Positions 16,224-24,506 of a stretch of 64,000 nt of DNA are shown in pieces (positions within the stretch are counted from its first letter, which is position 1; every line of letters starts with the position of its first letter). The DNA comes from Pontibacter oryzae (GTDB lineage Bacteria > Bacteroidota > Bacteroidia > Cytophagales > Hymenobacteraceae), in NCBI RefSeq assembly GCF_003576375.1, contig NZ_QWGE01000003.1, positions 186,001 through 250,000 of the forward strand. The letters run 5' to 3'. The notes below the pieces were generated by a model. The model was not told where the DNA came from, did not search any database, and was given only the letters and a program-made list of their open reading frames with translations. Position numbers and translations under genes: made by a program.

Positions 16224-17252
16224 TTACTGAGCTTGGCGCTGCGCCCACTTTCGTGGCGGCACCAGGTATAGCTCTACGCCAACATACGCGGCGCCTTTCA
16301 GGTCGTTGGTGATCAGCTCGTCGCGGGAGCCGACCTCATCGAACAGGCGGTTGCGGTAGTACTGCCGGAAACCACCTTCAACGGCAAACCATACAAAGTC
16401 GTAGATCTCGCGCTCCATGCGCAGCAGCCCTTTGATATCGGTGCGCCTAAACTCAACCTCCCCAAACTGCGAGAGCGAGGTTTCATCGGCAAAAATATCG
16501 TAGCTAGCACCCTCCAAGCGGTAACCGGCATAGAAAAGCGTTTTCTCGTTGGCATTGTAGCGCAAACGGGCATTCGCCGGAAATATCGATTCTACCCCGT
16601 ACTTATCGTTGAAGGTTTTATTAAACAAGACACCTGGGTAAATGCTCTGCCGGCCATACGTATAACCCAGTTGCAGACCCACGCCCAAGGCATAGGTCGG
16701 CGTTTTTTTCCAGCCATAAGCCACGTCTATAGTTGCCTTTAGGTAATCCGGTATGTTGATGTTATCTCGCGTATAATCCCCGTTGAGTTCTCCTTTTATC
16801 CGAATCAGGTAGAAGTTGCGCTCGTTCAGGGAGTGCAGGTAGGCCAGCTGCAAGCCTATACTTTTCAGGTTTTTGTCCTCCAGGTACCGATACAGATCAT
16901 ATGAATTCTCATTAAGGTTCTCGAAGTTAAACTCCTCCAGCTGATAATCGAAGCCTAGGATAAGCTTAGACTGCGGCTTGTTAACCAGAGGCGCGTAAGC
17001 CTTCACAAAGAACTTGTTATGCCGCCGCACCTGTCCGCTGCCATCGCCCAGCCGCGGGTCTTCAGACTCCGAATCGATGCCAAAATCCGGCAGGCGCTCA
17101 TACCCTATAATGACGCCACGGCTTTTGCCCATGCCTATTACGCCAGGGGTAGCATACTCTTCCAAAGTTTCTGTTTCGGGCGCCTGCGCCTGTGCATGTA
17201 CTGTAAAGAAAACCAGGCATAAAGCGCCTAGTAGGAGTTTCCGTATTTCCAT
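16224..17252 (-). CDS. Outer-membrane beta-barrel protein, probably DUF6268-like
   Basis: An exported protein of about 342 residues. The start at 17252 gives a clean signal peptide (MEIRKLLLGALCLVFFTVHAQAQ); an upstream in-frame start at 17309 adds a poor leader. The mature sequence consists of strand-turn-strand units with aromatic girdle residues (RGVIIGYERL, SKLILGFDYQLEEF, IGLQLAYLHSL, FYLIRIKGELNGDY, ALGVGLQLGYTYG, TLFYAGYRLEGASYD, FVWFAVEGGFRQYYRNR), typical of a medium-sized outer-membrane barrel. I recall this pattern from DUF6268 proteins but cannot confirm it. It lies between ppk1 (convergent) and the phosphatase-Omp85 gene (upstream, same strand, 87-base gap), which may be in the same transcript. 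Confidence 0.75.
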   Translation of the reverse strand: MEIRKLLLGALCLVFFTVHAQAQAPETETLEEYATPGVIGMGKSRGVIIGYERLPDFGIDSESEDPRLGDGSGQVRRHNKFFVKAYAPLVNKPQSKLILGFDYQLEEFNFENLNENSYDLYRYLEDKNLKSIGLQLAYLHSLNERNFYLIRIKGELNGDYTRDNINIPDYLKATIDVAYGWKKTPTYALGVGLQLGYTYGRQSIYPGVLFNKTFNDKYGVESIFPANARLRYNANEKTLFYAGYRLEGASYDIFADETSLSQFGEVEFRRTDIKGLLRMEREIYDFVWFAVEGGFRQYYRNRLFDEVGSRDELITNDLKGAAYVGVELYLVPPRKWAQRQAQ

Positions 17253-17339
17253 AGTTTTATTATTGCAGTTAGGCCTGAAAAGGCAAAGTGCCATACAGGT
17301 GCATGGCACTTTCAGTTATACTTTTAAATCAGTATTGTG

Positions 17340-20300
17340 TTAAAAAAAGAATCCGAAATTAAGCATCCACAGGCCTTCGTCGCTGCCTACGCTATAGCTG
17401 AGCGATAGCACGGTGCGGTTTAGCATGTCTACCCATACGCCGCCACCATAGCCCCAGTGCAGGCTCCGGAAAAAGGCTTCTTTTGGCTCCCCGTTTTCAT
17501 AAACGCGCCCCGCATCCATTAGGCCTAGCACCCCAAACTTGCCTGGCGTTAAGTATAGGTTATAGTCGAAGAGCTGCACACGGGCCTCGCCGTTGGCATA
17601 CAGGCTGCTGCGGCCAGCATAGCGCGTGCGGCGGTATCCGCGCAAGTTTTCGGTGCCTCCCAGCGTGTTAGCCTGAAAAAAGCGATAATCGCCATAGTTG
17701 TGGGCTGCCCCTACCCTGCCCGCCCAGGTTAGCTGAAACGGAAAGTTAGGGCTCAGGTAAAACCGGAATTCTGAGCTGATGTTAGTGTAGCTCAGCTTTT
17801 CGTCGCCCAGCTGGCGGTTATAGCTAATATTGTTGTGCCAGTGCAGGCCGATGCGCGGGTTGGCCACTGTGCTGCCTGCACCAATTACTTGTACTATAGA
17901 AAAGGCCTTTGCCCCTATATAGTGCTGCACGGCAAACCTACCTGTTTCGGCATCGTAAGTGCCCTCGCGCAGGAGGCCTGCCCGGCCCTGCTCCAGCAGA
18001 AAGCTTTCGCCCTCTGGCATACTAATCCTAAACTTATCATACGTTGGCCCAATACCGATTCTCACAAACGCGAAAGGCTCCCGGTAAAGCATGGAGTTAA
18101 GGCTGATGCGTTCGAAGCGCACCCGGTAATAGCTATCGTCGAAAGCATCGGATTGTACTGTGTTGTTGCCCAACCCGTAGAAGTTGCGCTGAAACTGTGG
18201 CCCTTGCACGTGTGCGTTCAGCGCCAGGTTCCAGTTGCCTACTACATTCCGGATATCACCGGTATACCTTAGGTTAAAAGAGCTGGTGCGCAAGGCATAG
18301 TTTGCCTCCAGCAAGTGCTCTGAAGCATACGGGTTCTTACGGAAACTCTGTGTGCGCCACAGCACGCCTGCACCCAGAAACACGCCATCTTCTACGTTAT
18401 ATTCCGCCGAAAGGCGCGGCCCAAAGTATGGCAGCTTGTAATTATCGCGGTCATATAGGTTTACTTCATCGTAAGGGTCGGTTTTATCCTTGGTCTCGCT
18501 CCCGAAGCTAAAAGTGTTGCCATCCTCGGTATCGTATACCACGGTGTACTTTTTAAGTCCGCTCACATGCGAGTTGTCTACAATACTGTCTTGGTCATTG
18601 CCCCCGATGATGCGCACGAGTATACTTTTATTCACGTCGCCGGACACGATAAACGCATCCTGCCCATCCATACCGTAAAAGCGCACTTCTTTGGTTTCAT
18701 CAGTATAAAATGTACGGTTGTAGAGCTCGGCAAGAATTTCTCCCTCTTTGGAAGTTTTGTACCCGGTTACCTGTAGTTCTTTGTCGTTTAGCCTGTTAAT
18801 AAGGTAGCGCTCATGCTTGTCGCTCCCCGATATATCCACGAACTGCGCCAGAAAGTTGTAGTATGTCTCGGCTGCCTGAGGCAGTTTGTCGCGCCTTGCT
18901 TTCAGCTTGGCAATAATTTCGTCAGCGGATATTTCCCGGATCGGCTCGGGCCACTCCTGCACGGCGCGCGCTATCACCTCATCGGTTACGTTTTGCTTGA
19001 TGTCCTGTGCGATTTGCTGCCATTGCTGGCCTGTAACTTTGGAGCTAAGGGTGCGGTCCAGGGTAAGGCTGCTCAGGTTAAGCCCGATAACATCCCTGTA
19101 ATCGTAATCGAAATTCTGGACGTTACGGATAGCCCATTTGCGTGTTACCAGCCAGGGCAACGCACCGTCGGCCTTAAAAAATGCCATATCGCGGTCTTCG
19201 GGCACTGGGGTGTAGCGCTTGCCTTTGCCCTGCTTCTCTTCTTCTACCCAGCGCCACTGGCCCTCGTGGCGGTCCCAGTCGCCGATGAGCATATCGAAGA
19301 GGCGCGCCCGCACATATTCCAACTGGTCTACCTCATTATCATTATCATCTTCGAGTTCCTCCAGCACTTTATCGGTGCCTACAAGGTTTTTGGCATAGCC
19401 CAGGCTGGCTGTTTCCTCGTGGTTCTCATCGGCGTCCTCCTCCAGGTAAGCGAGCACGTTGGCATACTCATCCTGGTACTGGCGCAAGTATGGCGTGTTA
19501 GGGATGTACACCAGTTCGGGGTTGGTATGGTACACGCCTGCGGCATCGGCCAGCGTTGGTATGATCAGGGCGCCATAGGGGTGCTGGGCTGATATCTGGT
19601 CCTGGAGCAAGGCCCTCACGGCTGTTTCGCGCAGGTATGGAGACAGCGCCATGGTAGGGTCCTTGTCGATGCTGCGCAGTGTATACTCCTTGGCATCAGG
19701 GTTCCGGATCTTGAGCGCCAGGGTTTGCTTGCCACCACCTTTCTGGTAGGGCGTGAGACCGCCCAGCGTGTTTTTCAGGTCTAGCAGGGGCACGTTTATC
19801 GGTGTTGCCCATTCTTGGCGGTAGTGAGAGCCAAGCAGGGTTTCGCGCAGGCCGCCGGCCTGGTAACCTGGGTTTGCCGCCAAGGTAATAGTGCTATCGG
19901 CGTAGTTGGTGTTATCTACTATGGCAGCATGCTCTTCGCGCGGTTTTTTGGAGTATAGCAGTGTACGGTACATGATTTGCCCGGTTTCCCCGCTCTTATC
20001 CGGAATCCAGAACTCAGCCCATACTTCACCGTTTTCATGATAGTTCGTTTTCACGAAGCCCTTTGCCTGCTGCAAGTATGCCGCCCCGCCTCCTGGCTTC
20101 ACGTTATCCGTTTTACAGCCTGATCCGCTTACAATGTGCGGAAGCTTGCCATACTTAAAGTACTCCAGCGCGTGCTCGTGGCCTGCTGCATATACTATAT
20201 TATCATACTTATTAAAGATATCGAGCAAGCCGTTAATGTATGCTTGGTAGCGCGGGTGTGCCACATCCTGCAAAATACCGCCATACTTTCGGGCGAAGGG

Positions 20301-21125
20301 GTAAATGGAGCCGATGACAGGCAGGGGCAGGTACATCCACTCGCGGAGCATGGTAAGCGGAAAGAGGTGATCTTTCAGGGTAAAGAAACCGCCGTGTTCG
20401 CCACGTGTCATTAACGGGTGGTGCCCCACAACCAAAATATCGCTGCCGCTGTTTTTCTCGATGATATCTTCCAACTGCACCAGCATTTCGGCTTCGGTGG
20501 CTGCGCCGCAATTGCTGTTATCGCCGTAAGGTCTGTTAAATGGGTGCAGCCACCATTCAGAGTCAAGGGCTATTAGTACCAGGTCATCGCTCAGGCGCAC
20601 CTCGTATGGGCCGGGGCAACCGTTGCCGGGCACGTAAAAATCGCCGCCCACTACAATGTCTTCTTCGGTGAGGTACTCGTTTACGTAGCGCTGCTCGCGC
20701 ATAACGGCCTCCAGGCCACCGCGGCCACTGTGGTTCCAGTCGTGGTTGCCGGGTATCATGTACTTTTCACCGGGGTATCCTTTTAGTATGTCGAGTTGTG
20801 CTTTCAGGCGGTTCTCGGACACCTCGCGGTCATACTTGTCAGGGGCTGGCAAACCGTTCATGTATACATTATCGCCTAAAAAGATGGTAGCGCTGTTCAT
20901 GCCGGTTTCCATCATCATTTTCCGCATCAGTATCATTGATGGCTCTCCGTCCAGGATGGGCGCCCCAACATCACCGATCAGGAACACCGAATAAAGCACC
21001 TTATTGGCCGGGTCTGGCTTTTGCTCCTCCCAGCCAAAAACTTCTTCGCTATAATAGGGTTTCCTGACACCTGCACATGCGGCAAGAGCCAGGCATAGTA
21101 TCAAACTCCATCCGTAGCGCATCAT
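17340..21125 (-). CDS. Metallophosphatase-Omp85-type barrel chimera, lipoprotein
   Basis: Very large envelope protein, about 1,260 residues. The start at 21125 was chosen because it gives a lipoprotein signal with lipobox LAAC; an ATG at 21158 adds 11 residues, and numbering here uses that longer form. Residues 55-340 are a calcineurin-like phosphoesterase with all metal motifs visible: GDVG (62-65), GDNVY (95-99), GNHDW (137-141), GHHP near 247 and GHEH near 327. A middle region around 615-660 has LFDMLIGDWDRHEGQW and VPEDRDMAFF, resembling the DRH and metal-binding motifs of HipA/FAM20/CotH-type kinases. From about 870 to the end is a barrel with GGTENLRGYRRTRYAG, like the RGY element of Omp85/BamA proteins, ending in NFGFFF. 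Enzymatic head, unknown centre and barrel are one polypeptide. Substrate is unknown; the phosphatase should face the cell surface or periplasm. Confidence 0.85.
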   Translation of the reverse strand: MMRYGWSLILCLALAACAGVRKPYYSEEVFGWEEQKPDPANKVLYSVFLIGDVGAPILDGEPSMILMRKMMMETGMNSATIFLGDNVYMNGLPAPDKYDREVSENRLKAQLDILKGYPGEKYMIPGNHDWNHSGRGGLEAVMREQRYVNEYLTEEDIVVGGDFYVPGNGCPGPYEVRLSDDLVLIALDSEWWLHPFNRPYGDNSNCGAATEAEMLVQLEDIIEKNSGSDILVVGHHPLMTRGEHGGFFTLKDHLFPLTMLREWMYLPLPVIGSIYPFARKYGGILQDVAHPRYQAYINGLLDIFNKYDNIVYAAGHEHALEYFKYGKLPHIVSGSGCKTDNVKPGGGAAYLQQAKGFVKTNYHENGEVWAEFWIPDKSGETGQIMYRTLLYSKKPREEHAAIVDNTNYADSTITLAANPGYQAGGLRETLLGSHYRQEWATPINVPLLDLKNTLGGLTPYQKGGGKQTLALKIRNPDAKEYTLRSIDKDPTMALSPYLRETAVRALLQDQISAQHPYGALIIPTLADAAGVYHTNPELVYIPNTPYLRQYQDEYANVLAYLEEDADENHEETASLGYAKNLVGTDKVLEELEDDNDNEVDQLEYVRARLFDMLIGDWDRHEGQWRWVEEEKQGKGKRYTPVPEDRDMAFFKADGALPWLVTRKWAIRNVQNFDYDYRDVIGLNLSSLTLDRTLSSKVTGQQWQQIAQDIKQNVTDEVIARAVQEWPEPIREISADEIIAKLKARRDKLPQAAETYYNFLAQFVDISGSDKHERYLINRLNDKELQVTGYKTSKEGEILAELYNRTFYTDETKEVRFYGMDGQDAFIVSGDVNKSILVRIIGGNDQDSIVDNSHVSGLKKYTVVYDTEDGNTFSFGSETKDKTDPYDEVNLYDRDNYKLPYFGPRLSAEYNVEDGVFLGAGVLWRTQSFRKNPYASEHLLEANYALRTSSFNLRYTGDIRNVVGNWNLALNAHVQGPQFQRNFYGLGNNTVQSDAFDDSYYRVRFERISLNSMLYREPFAFVRIGIGPTYDKFRISMPEGESFLLEQGRAGLLREGTYDAETGRFAVQHYIGAKAFSIVQVIGAGSTVANPRIGLHWHNNISYNRQLGDEKLSYTNISSEFRFYLSPNFPFQLTWAGRVGAAHNYGDYRFFQANTLGGTENLRGYRRTRYAGRSSLYANGEARVQLFDYNLYLTPGKFGVLGLMDAGRVYENGEPKEAFFRSLHWGYGGGVWVDMLNRTVLSLSYSVGSDEGLWMLNFGFFF

Positions 21126-21158
21126 TATCAGCCGTGCCTGCTGTAGAATTTCAATCAT

Positions 21159-21492
21159 AGTTTATTTGCTAAATATGCCCGCCAGATTCTGCTTAAGGCA
21201 ACTATACTTATCACCCTGCGGCATAGCAGTTTTTTTATCGTGCCAGAAGATTCTTGTCCCGGATATCTCTAAGAAATGCCACTGGGGCGGCCAAACTGAG
21301 ATTCATAAACGAAAGGCCTTTAGTTTTAGTTGTTACCTCTCTATATACTACCAAATACCACCGCTGTTGCTCTTTTCACTAACAAAATGCTGATTTCGCC
21401 GTAACCGCAGATTACTGTGTGCCACACCTTGCACACCCCGCTACCGGGCAGAAAGCCGCACCTGCGCACCCGGTACTGCAACACAACTAATT
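21159..21492. other. Divergent intergenic region, 334 bp
   Basis: Spacer between the phosphatase-Omp85 gene (minus) and the HD/PycTM gene (plus). A 75-codon frame at 21166-21393 has no homologue-like features and poor composition, so I do not call it. No clear TAnnTTTG promoter box was found. Confidence 0.5.
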
Positions 21493-22692
21493 ATGGAAGA
21501 CCAGACACTAATAAAACAAGCCGGCGAACACGTGTTCAGGCTTTTTAAGGAAAAGCTCTCGAAGAAGCTTGTATACCATAACTACAAGCATACTTTTGAA
21601 ACCGTTGCCGAGGCACAGGAGCTCGGGCTAAACAGCAAATTGCCAGAAGATAAACTGCAGGACCTGGTGCTTGCGGCTTGGTTTCATGACACAGGCTACA
21701 TTAGCACTTATAAAGGGCACGAGGAAGAAAGTGTGCGCCTTGCCACAGAATGGCTGGAAGCAAAAAACTACCCTCAGGAGCGCATTGCCCGCATCTGCTC
21801 CATAATTCTGGCAACATGCCACAACCGCGAGCCCCAAAACCTGGAAGAGGAACTGATGGTGGATGCCGACATGTCTAATATTGGCAAGGATACGTTTTTC
21901 GCGACTGCCGAGCTGCTGCGCGTGGAGTGGGAGATTTTCCAGGATAAGTTTTTCTCGGACCAGGAATGGGAGCAGTTTCAGATGGATTTCCTGCTTTCCA
22001 CTACGTTTCACACCAATCAGGCACAGCGCAAATTCGCCTCCCAATTGGGCCTGAACATACAGGAGCAGCGCAGCCGCCTGAGCAAAGAAACCGAGAAGAA
22101 AAAGAAAGAGGAAAAGAAGCACCGGAAGACACTGGCCCAGCCGAAGCGCGGTATCGAAACCATGTTCCGGAACACTTACCGCACGCACCTTAACTTAAGT
22201 GCCATTGCCGATAACAAGGCTAACATGATGATTAGCCTGAACGCTATCATTATTTCCGTAATCATCACCTACCTTAGTGCTAAAACTTCAGTTATAGGCA
22301 CCGATTACGCTACGCACCGCACCTTGCTCATCCCGATCGGCATTCTGCTACTGACCACGCTGGGCTCTGTTGTGTTTGCCATCATCTCGGCGCAGCCGGA
22401 GGTAACTAGCTTCACTTTTAAGAAAAAGAAAAACCAGCAGCTGAACACCCGTAAAATAAACCTGCTATTTTTCGGTAACTTCACTAACCTTCCCCTAGAG
22501 GAGTTCCAAAACGGCATGCACGATATCATGCGCGACAAGAAGTCGCTTTACAACAACATGATAACTGATATTTACTACCTCGGCGAGGTGCTTAGCCGCA
22601 AGTATAAGATTCTGCGCATTTCCTATACTATATTTATGGTTGGCTTGGTACTTACTGTACTCGGGTTTGCCGTGGCCGTAGCCTCCTCCTGA
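21493..22692 (+). CDS. HD-domain phosphohydrolase fused to Pycsar-type membrane effector domain
   Basis: A 399-residue two-part protein. Residues 1-200 are an HD-type phosphohydrolase domain: HNYKHTFETV, the metal-binding HD pair in AAWFHDTGY, ILATCH and DADMSNIG. A strongly charged Lys/Glu coiled-coil (195-215) joins this to a C-terminal membrane part (about 225-399) beginning MFRNTYRTHLNLSAIADNKA, followed by two hydrophobic segments near 245-262 and 275-300, a soluble insert, and a last segment near 375-395. That C-terminal pattern matches the PycTM/DUF5706 domain, the membrane-disrupting effector of Pycsar anti-phage systems activated by cyclic CMP or UMP. No cyclase gene is adjacent. It could be a stand-alone nucleotide-responsive membrane protein with a housekeeping role, since HD-PycTM proteins appear common in this phylum. 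tRNA-Arg follows. Confidence 0.83.
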   Translation: MEDQTLIKQAGEHVFRLFKEKLSKKLVYHNYKHTFETVAEAQELGLNSKLPEDKLQDLVLAAWFHDTGYISTYKGHEEESVRLATEWLEAKNYPQERIARICSIILATCHNREPQNLEEELMVDADMSNIGKDTFFATAELLRVEWEIFQDKFFSDQEWEQFQMDFLLSTTFHTNQAQRKFASQLGLNIQEQRSRLSKETEKKKKEEKKHRKTLAQPKRGIETMFRNTYRTHLNLSAIADNKANMMISLNAIIISVIITYLSAKTSVIGTDYATHRTLLIPIGILLLTTLGSVVFAIISAQPEVTSFTFKKKKNQQLNTRKINLLFFGNFTNLPLEEFQNGMHDIMRDKKSLYNNMITDIYYLGEVLSRKYKILRISYTIFMVGLVLTVLGFAVAVASS

Positions 22693-22772
22693 TTTCTGCA
22701 GCACACTACGGTTCCGGTTGTTGTTTTGTGGCAGAGATTCATGTAAATTCGCCAAGCAAAGCTTTGGATGCA

Positions 22773-22847
22773 GGCCCTGTAGTTCAATGGATAGAATAGG
22801 AGTTTCCTAAACTCTAGATCCAGGTTCGATTCCTGGCAGGGCCACCA
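22773..22847 (+). tRNA. tRNA-Arg (CCT)
   Basis: Full cloverleaf: acceptor GGCCCTG/CAGGGCC, D-arm, anticodon stem GGAGT/ACTCT with loop TTCCTAA (anticodon CCT, reading AGG), T-arm CAGG-TTCGATT-CCTG, discriminator A and an encoded CCA at 22845-22847. Confidence 0.95.
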
Positions 22848-22848
22848 G

Positions 22849-22896
22849 GTATAAAAAAGGCTCCCGACAGATATCTGTCGGGAGCCTTTTTTATAC
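22849..22896. terminator. 48-bp perfect palindrome terminator after tRNA-Arg
   Basis: Two exact 24-base arms meet without a spacer (22849-22872 / 22873-22896). The core is GGCTCCCGACAGAT, flanked by A and T runs, and each arm ends in the GTATA/TATAC word. It begins two bases after the tRNA CCA. Confidence 0.9.
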
Positions 22897-23000
22897 TTTT
22901 AAAATCATATCCTCGCCCTACTTCCCCTCTCCTTGTGTGCCACATGAAACTTTAAAGCTCATCTGAGCATATAACAGAGTATGCACCCTGCCACACCAAC

Positions 23001-23354
23001 ATGAGAAAAACCGCACTGCTCGCCCTTCCCCTGTTTATACTTGCTGCCTGCTCTGATGGGCCCTCCAGCCACGGTTCCGAAGAGGCTACGGTTGCTGCAG
23101 AAACCGGTCAGGCTGCGCCGCTCCCTAAAGACGTAATTTATGCGGCTCACCCTCTTATAAGCGGCAAGCTCTATAGCCACCCAGATTTTAAGGCACAGAC
23201 TATAACTTATTTTGACACCTCGCAGCAGGTTTATGTGCTAGACACCGCTGATGTGATGTTTGTGAAGGCGCGAGTTAGCAGGGACACTACTTCTTATACC
23301 GGGTATATTACCAAAACCATACTTCCCGAGCGCCAGCGGGAAGTAAAAAAATAA
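23001..23354 (+). CDS. Small lipoprotein with SH3-like fold
   Basis: A 117-residue predicted lipoprotein. The signal sequence ends in the lipobox LAAC (Cys17), so it should be anchored to a membrane from the periplasmic side. The mature part is five short beta-strands (ISGKLYSHPDF, TITYFDTSQQVYVLDTADVMFVKARV, SYTGYITKTIL), the layout of bacterial SH3-like domains (TITYFDTSQQVYVL then a Y.G.I strand), which often bind peptidoglycan. The function is otherwise unknown. It is flanked by tRNA-Arg and a terminator and seems to be transcribed alone. Confidence 0.75.
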   Translation: MRKTALLALPLFILAACSDGPSSHGSEEATVAAETGQAAPLPKDVIYAAHPLISGKLYSHPDFKAQTITYFDTSQQVYVLDTADVMFVKARVSRDTTSYTGYITKTILPERQREVKK

Positions 23355-23383
23355 GCCCTGCCGAATAATTCCGGCAGGGCTTA
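23352..23383 (+). terminator. Terminator after the lipoprotein gene
   Basis: 12-bp stem TAAGCCCTGCCG (23352-23363) with its complement at 23372-23383, overlapping the stop codon; 8-base loop. Confidence 0.75.
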
Positions 23384-23439
23384 CGGGTCACAAACTAAAC
23401 TATCGGTATAAGTTATAAAAAATTTCTGACAAACAACAC

Positions 23440-23820
23440 TTAGTTTCCGCTACGGCGGCCACCACGGCGCTCTTGTTTCTGATCTTGCTGCATGGCATCA
23501 AACTTAGCCTGCTGCTCCTCAGTAAGTATGGCTCTAATGGCTTCCTGATGTTTTTTCCTAATTTCTTCCATCTTTGTTCGGTCTGTTGAACTGCTGCTAC
23601 GCAAAGCACGCATCTCTTCCATGTTTTGCTTATTTATTTCTTTTAGTTTAGCAACCTGCTCATCCGTCAGGGTAAGTTCGGTTTTGTAGGTTTCCAACTG
23701 CTGCTGGGCACGCTCTTGCATGCCTCCGCCTTGGCGGCCACTAGCTTGCGCCATAGCCCCAGTAGAAAGTAATACACCAATACTAAGTACAAACAGGTTT
23801 CTAAGGATGTTCTTTTTCAT
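23440..23820 (-). CDS. Periplasmic Spy/CpxP-like LTxxQ protein
   Basis: A 126-residue secreted helical protein. Residues 1-25 form a signal peptide ending in AMA-Q. The mature part is helical and charged, with two LTxxQ-type repeats (LTLTDEQVAKLKEI and ILTEEQQAKFDAM), the hallmark of Spy/CpxP-like periplasmic chaperones and stress sensors. The C-terminus is a basic Gln/Arg/Gly tail (QDQKQERRGGRRSGN). It probably buffers envelope stress by binding unfolded outer-membrane proteins; the absence of an adjacent CpxA/CpxR pair leaves its control unknown. Confidence 0.85.
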   Translation of the reverse strand: MKKNILRNLFVLSIGVLLSTGAMAQASGRQGGGMQERAQQQLETYKTELTLTDEQVAKLKEINKQNMEEMRALRSSSSTDRTKMEEIRKKHQEAIRAILTEEQQAKFDAMQQDQKQERRGGRRSGN

Positions 23821-23903
23821 GATTTCTGATTATTAAGATTTGCCTGTTTGACAGCAAGTATAGAGTAGGGTTTAAGTATCTCTCAAAATTTTGGTAAAAG
23901 AAA

Positions 23904-23937
23904 AAAGGGGCAGTCACCTTTCAGCGACTGCCCCTTT
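23904..23937. terminator. Strong terminator, minus-strand side of T9SS mini-protein
   Basis: 12-bp stem AAAGGGGCAGTC/GACTGCCCCTTT around a 10-base loop. It lies just past the stop of the minus-strand gene at 23954, with an A run on the plus strand that reads as a T run for that gene. Confidence 0.85.
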
Positions 23938-23953
23938 GTAGGCTTCGTTTGAT

Positions 23954-24334
23954 TTACTTAATCACTACCCGCCGTACGGCACTGTAGTTATCCGCTTCCA
24001 GTTTAATGTAGTATAGGCCTTTTGCATAACGGTCCAGGTTAATGGTTTTGGTAAGGCTTGGCTCGGTGCGTGTTAACGTTTCGCGGTAAATCTCGTTACC
24101 GATTACATTTAGGATGCGCAGCTCTACTTTGCGGGTTTCCAGGTTTGAAACCGAGATGGTGAAAACACCATTGCTAGGGTTGGGATAGATGGCGATGTCT
24201 TCCTCCTGTTGCAAGCCAAGCGGGTTATTTTGCTCAGCTTGCTGCGTTACCTGCACCTGCACCGGCGGCTTGGCCTGGGCCTGCACAACCAGCACGGCTA
24301 AACACGTAAAAGCAGAAAGTATAAATTGTTTCAT
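23954..24334 (-). CDS. Short secreted protein, mainly a T9SS sorting domain
   Basis: Start set at 24334, where the frame gives a proper signal peptide (MKQFILSAFTCLAVLVVQAQA); the frame runs open to 24481 but that stretch is not leader-like. The product is about 126 residues: signal peptide, a Gln/Pro-rich linker of some 30 residues (VQVQVTQQAEQNNPLGLQQ), then a complete type A T9SS C-terminal domain (IAIYPNPSNGVFTISV, VELRILNVIGNEIYRE, KGLYYIKLEADN). There is no passenger domain between the two export signals, which is unusual. It could be a decoy, a surface-anchored peptide, or a remnant of a longer protein. Confidence 0.8.
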   Translation of the reverse strand: MKQFILSAFTCLAVLVVQAQAKPPVQVQVTQQAEQNNPLGLQQEEDIAIYPNPSNGVFTISVSNLETRKVELRILNVIGNEIYRETLTRTEPSLTKTINLDRYAKGLYYIKLEADNYSAVRRVVIK

Positions 24335-24506
24335 ATAAGTCAGTGTATCAAAGTCTTGAATAAAAAAACAACACTCAAATGTCGTTCCATTAATAAGAAC
24401 GTCGGGCACATTTTTTTGTTCTTGCATTGTACCCTCCGAAAAATGGTCATTCACCAAATATGAAGCAGGCAAATTGAACAAATCTAATTTTTAAAAGAAA
24501 GATAAT

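Noticed and set aside
18813..19592. Plus-strand frame of 259 codons inside the phosphatase-Omp85 gene
   Set aside because: Antisense shadow of a gene with strong motifs on the other strand.
21166..21393. 75-codon frame before the HD/PycTM gene
   Set aside because: Cys/Pro/Ser-rich random-looking translation and no conserved features.
21493..22692. Complete Pycsar defence operon
   Set aside because: No nucleotide cyclase lies within several kb on either side; only the effector-type domain is present.
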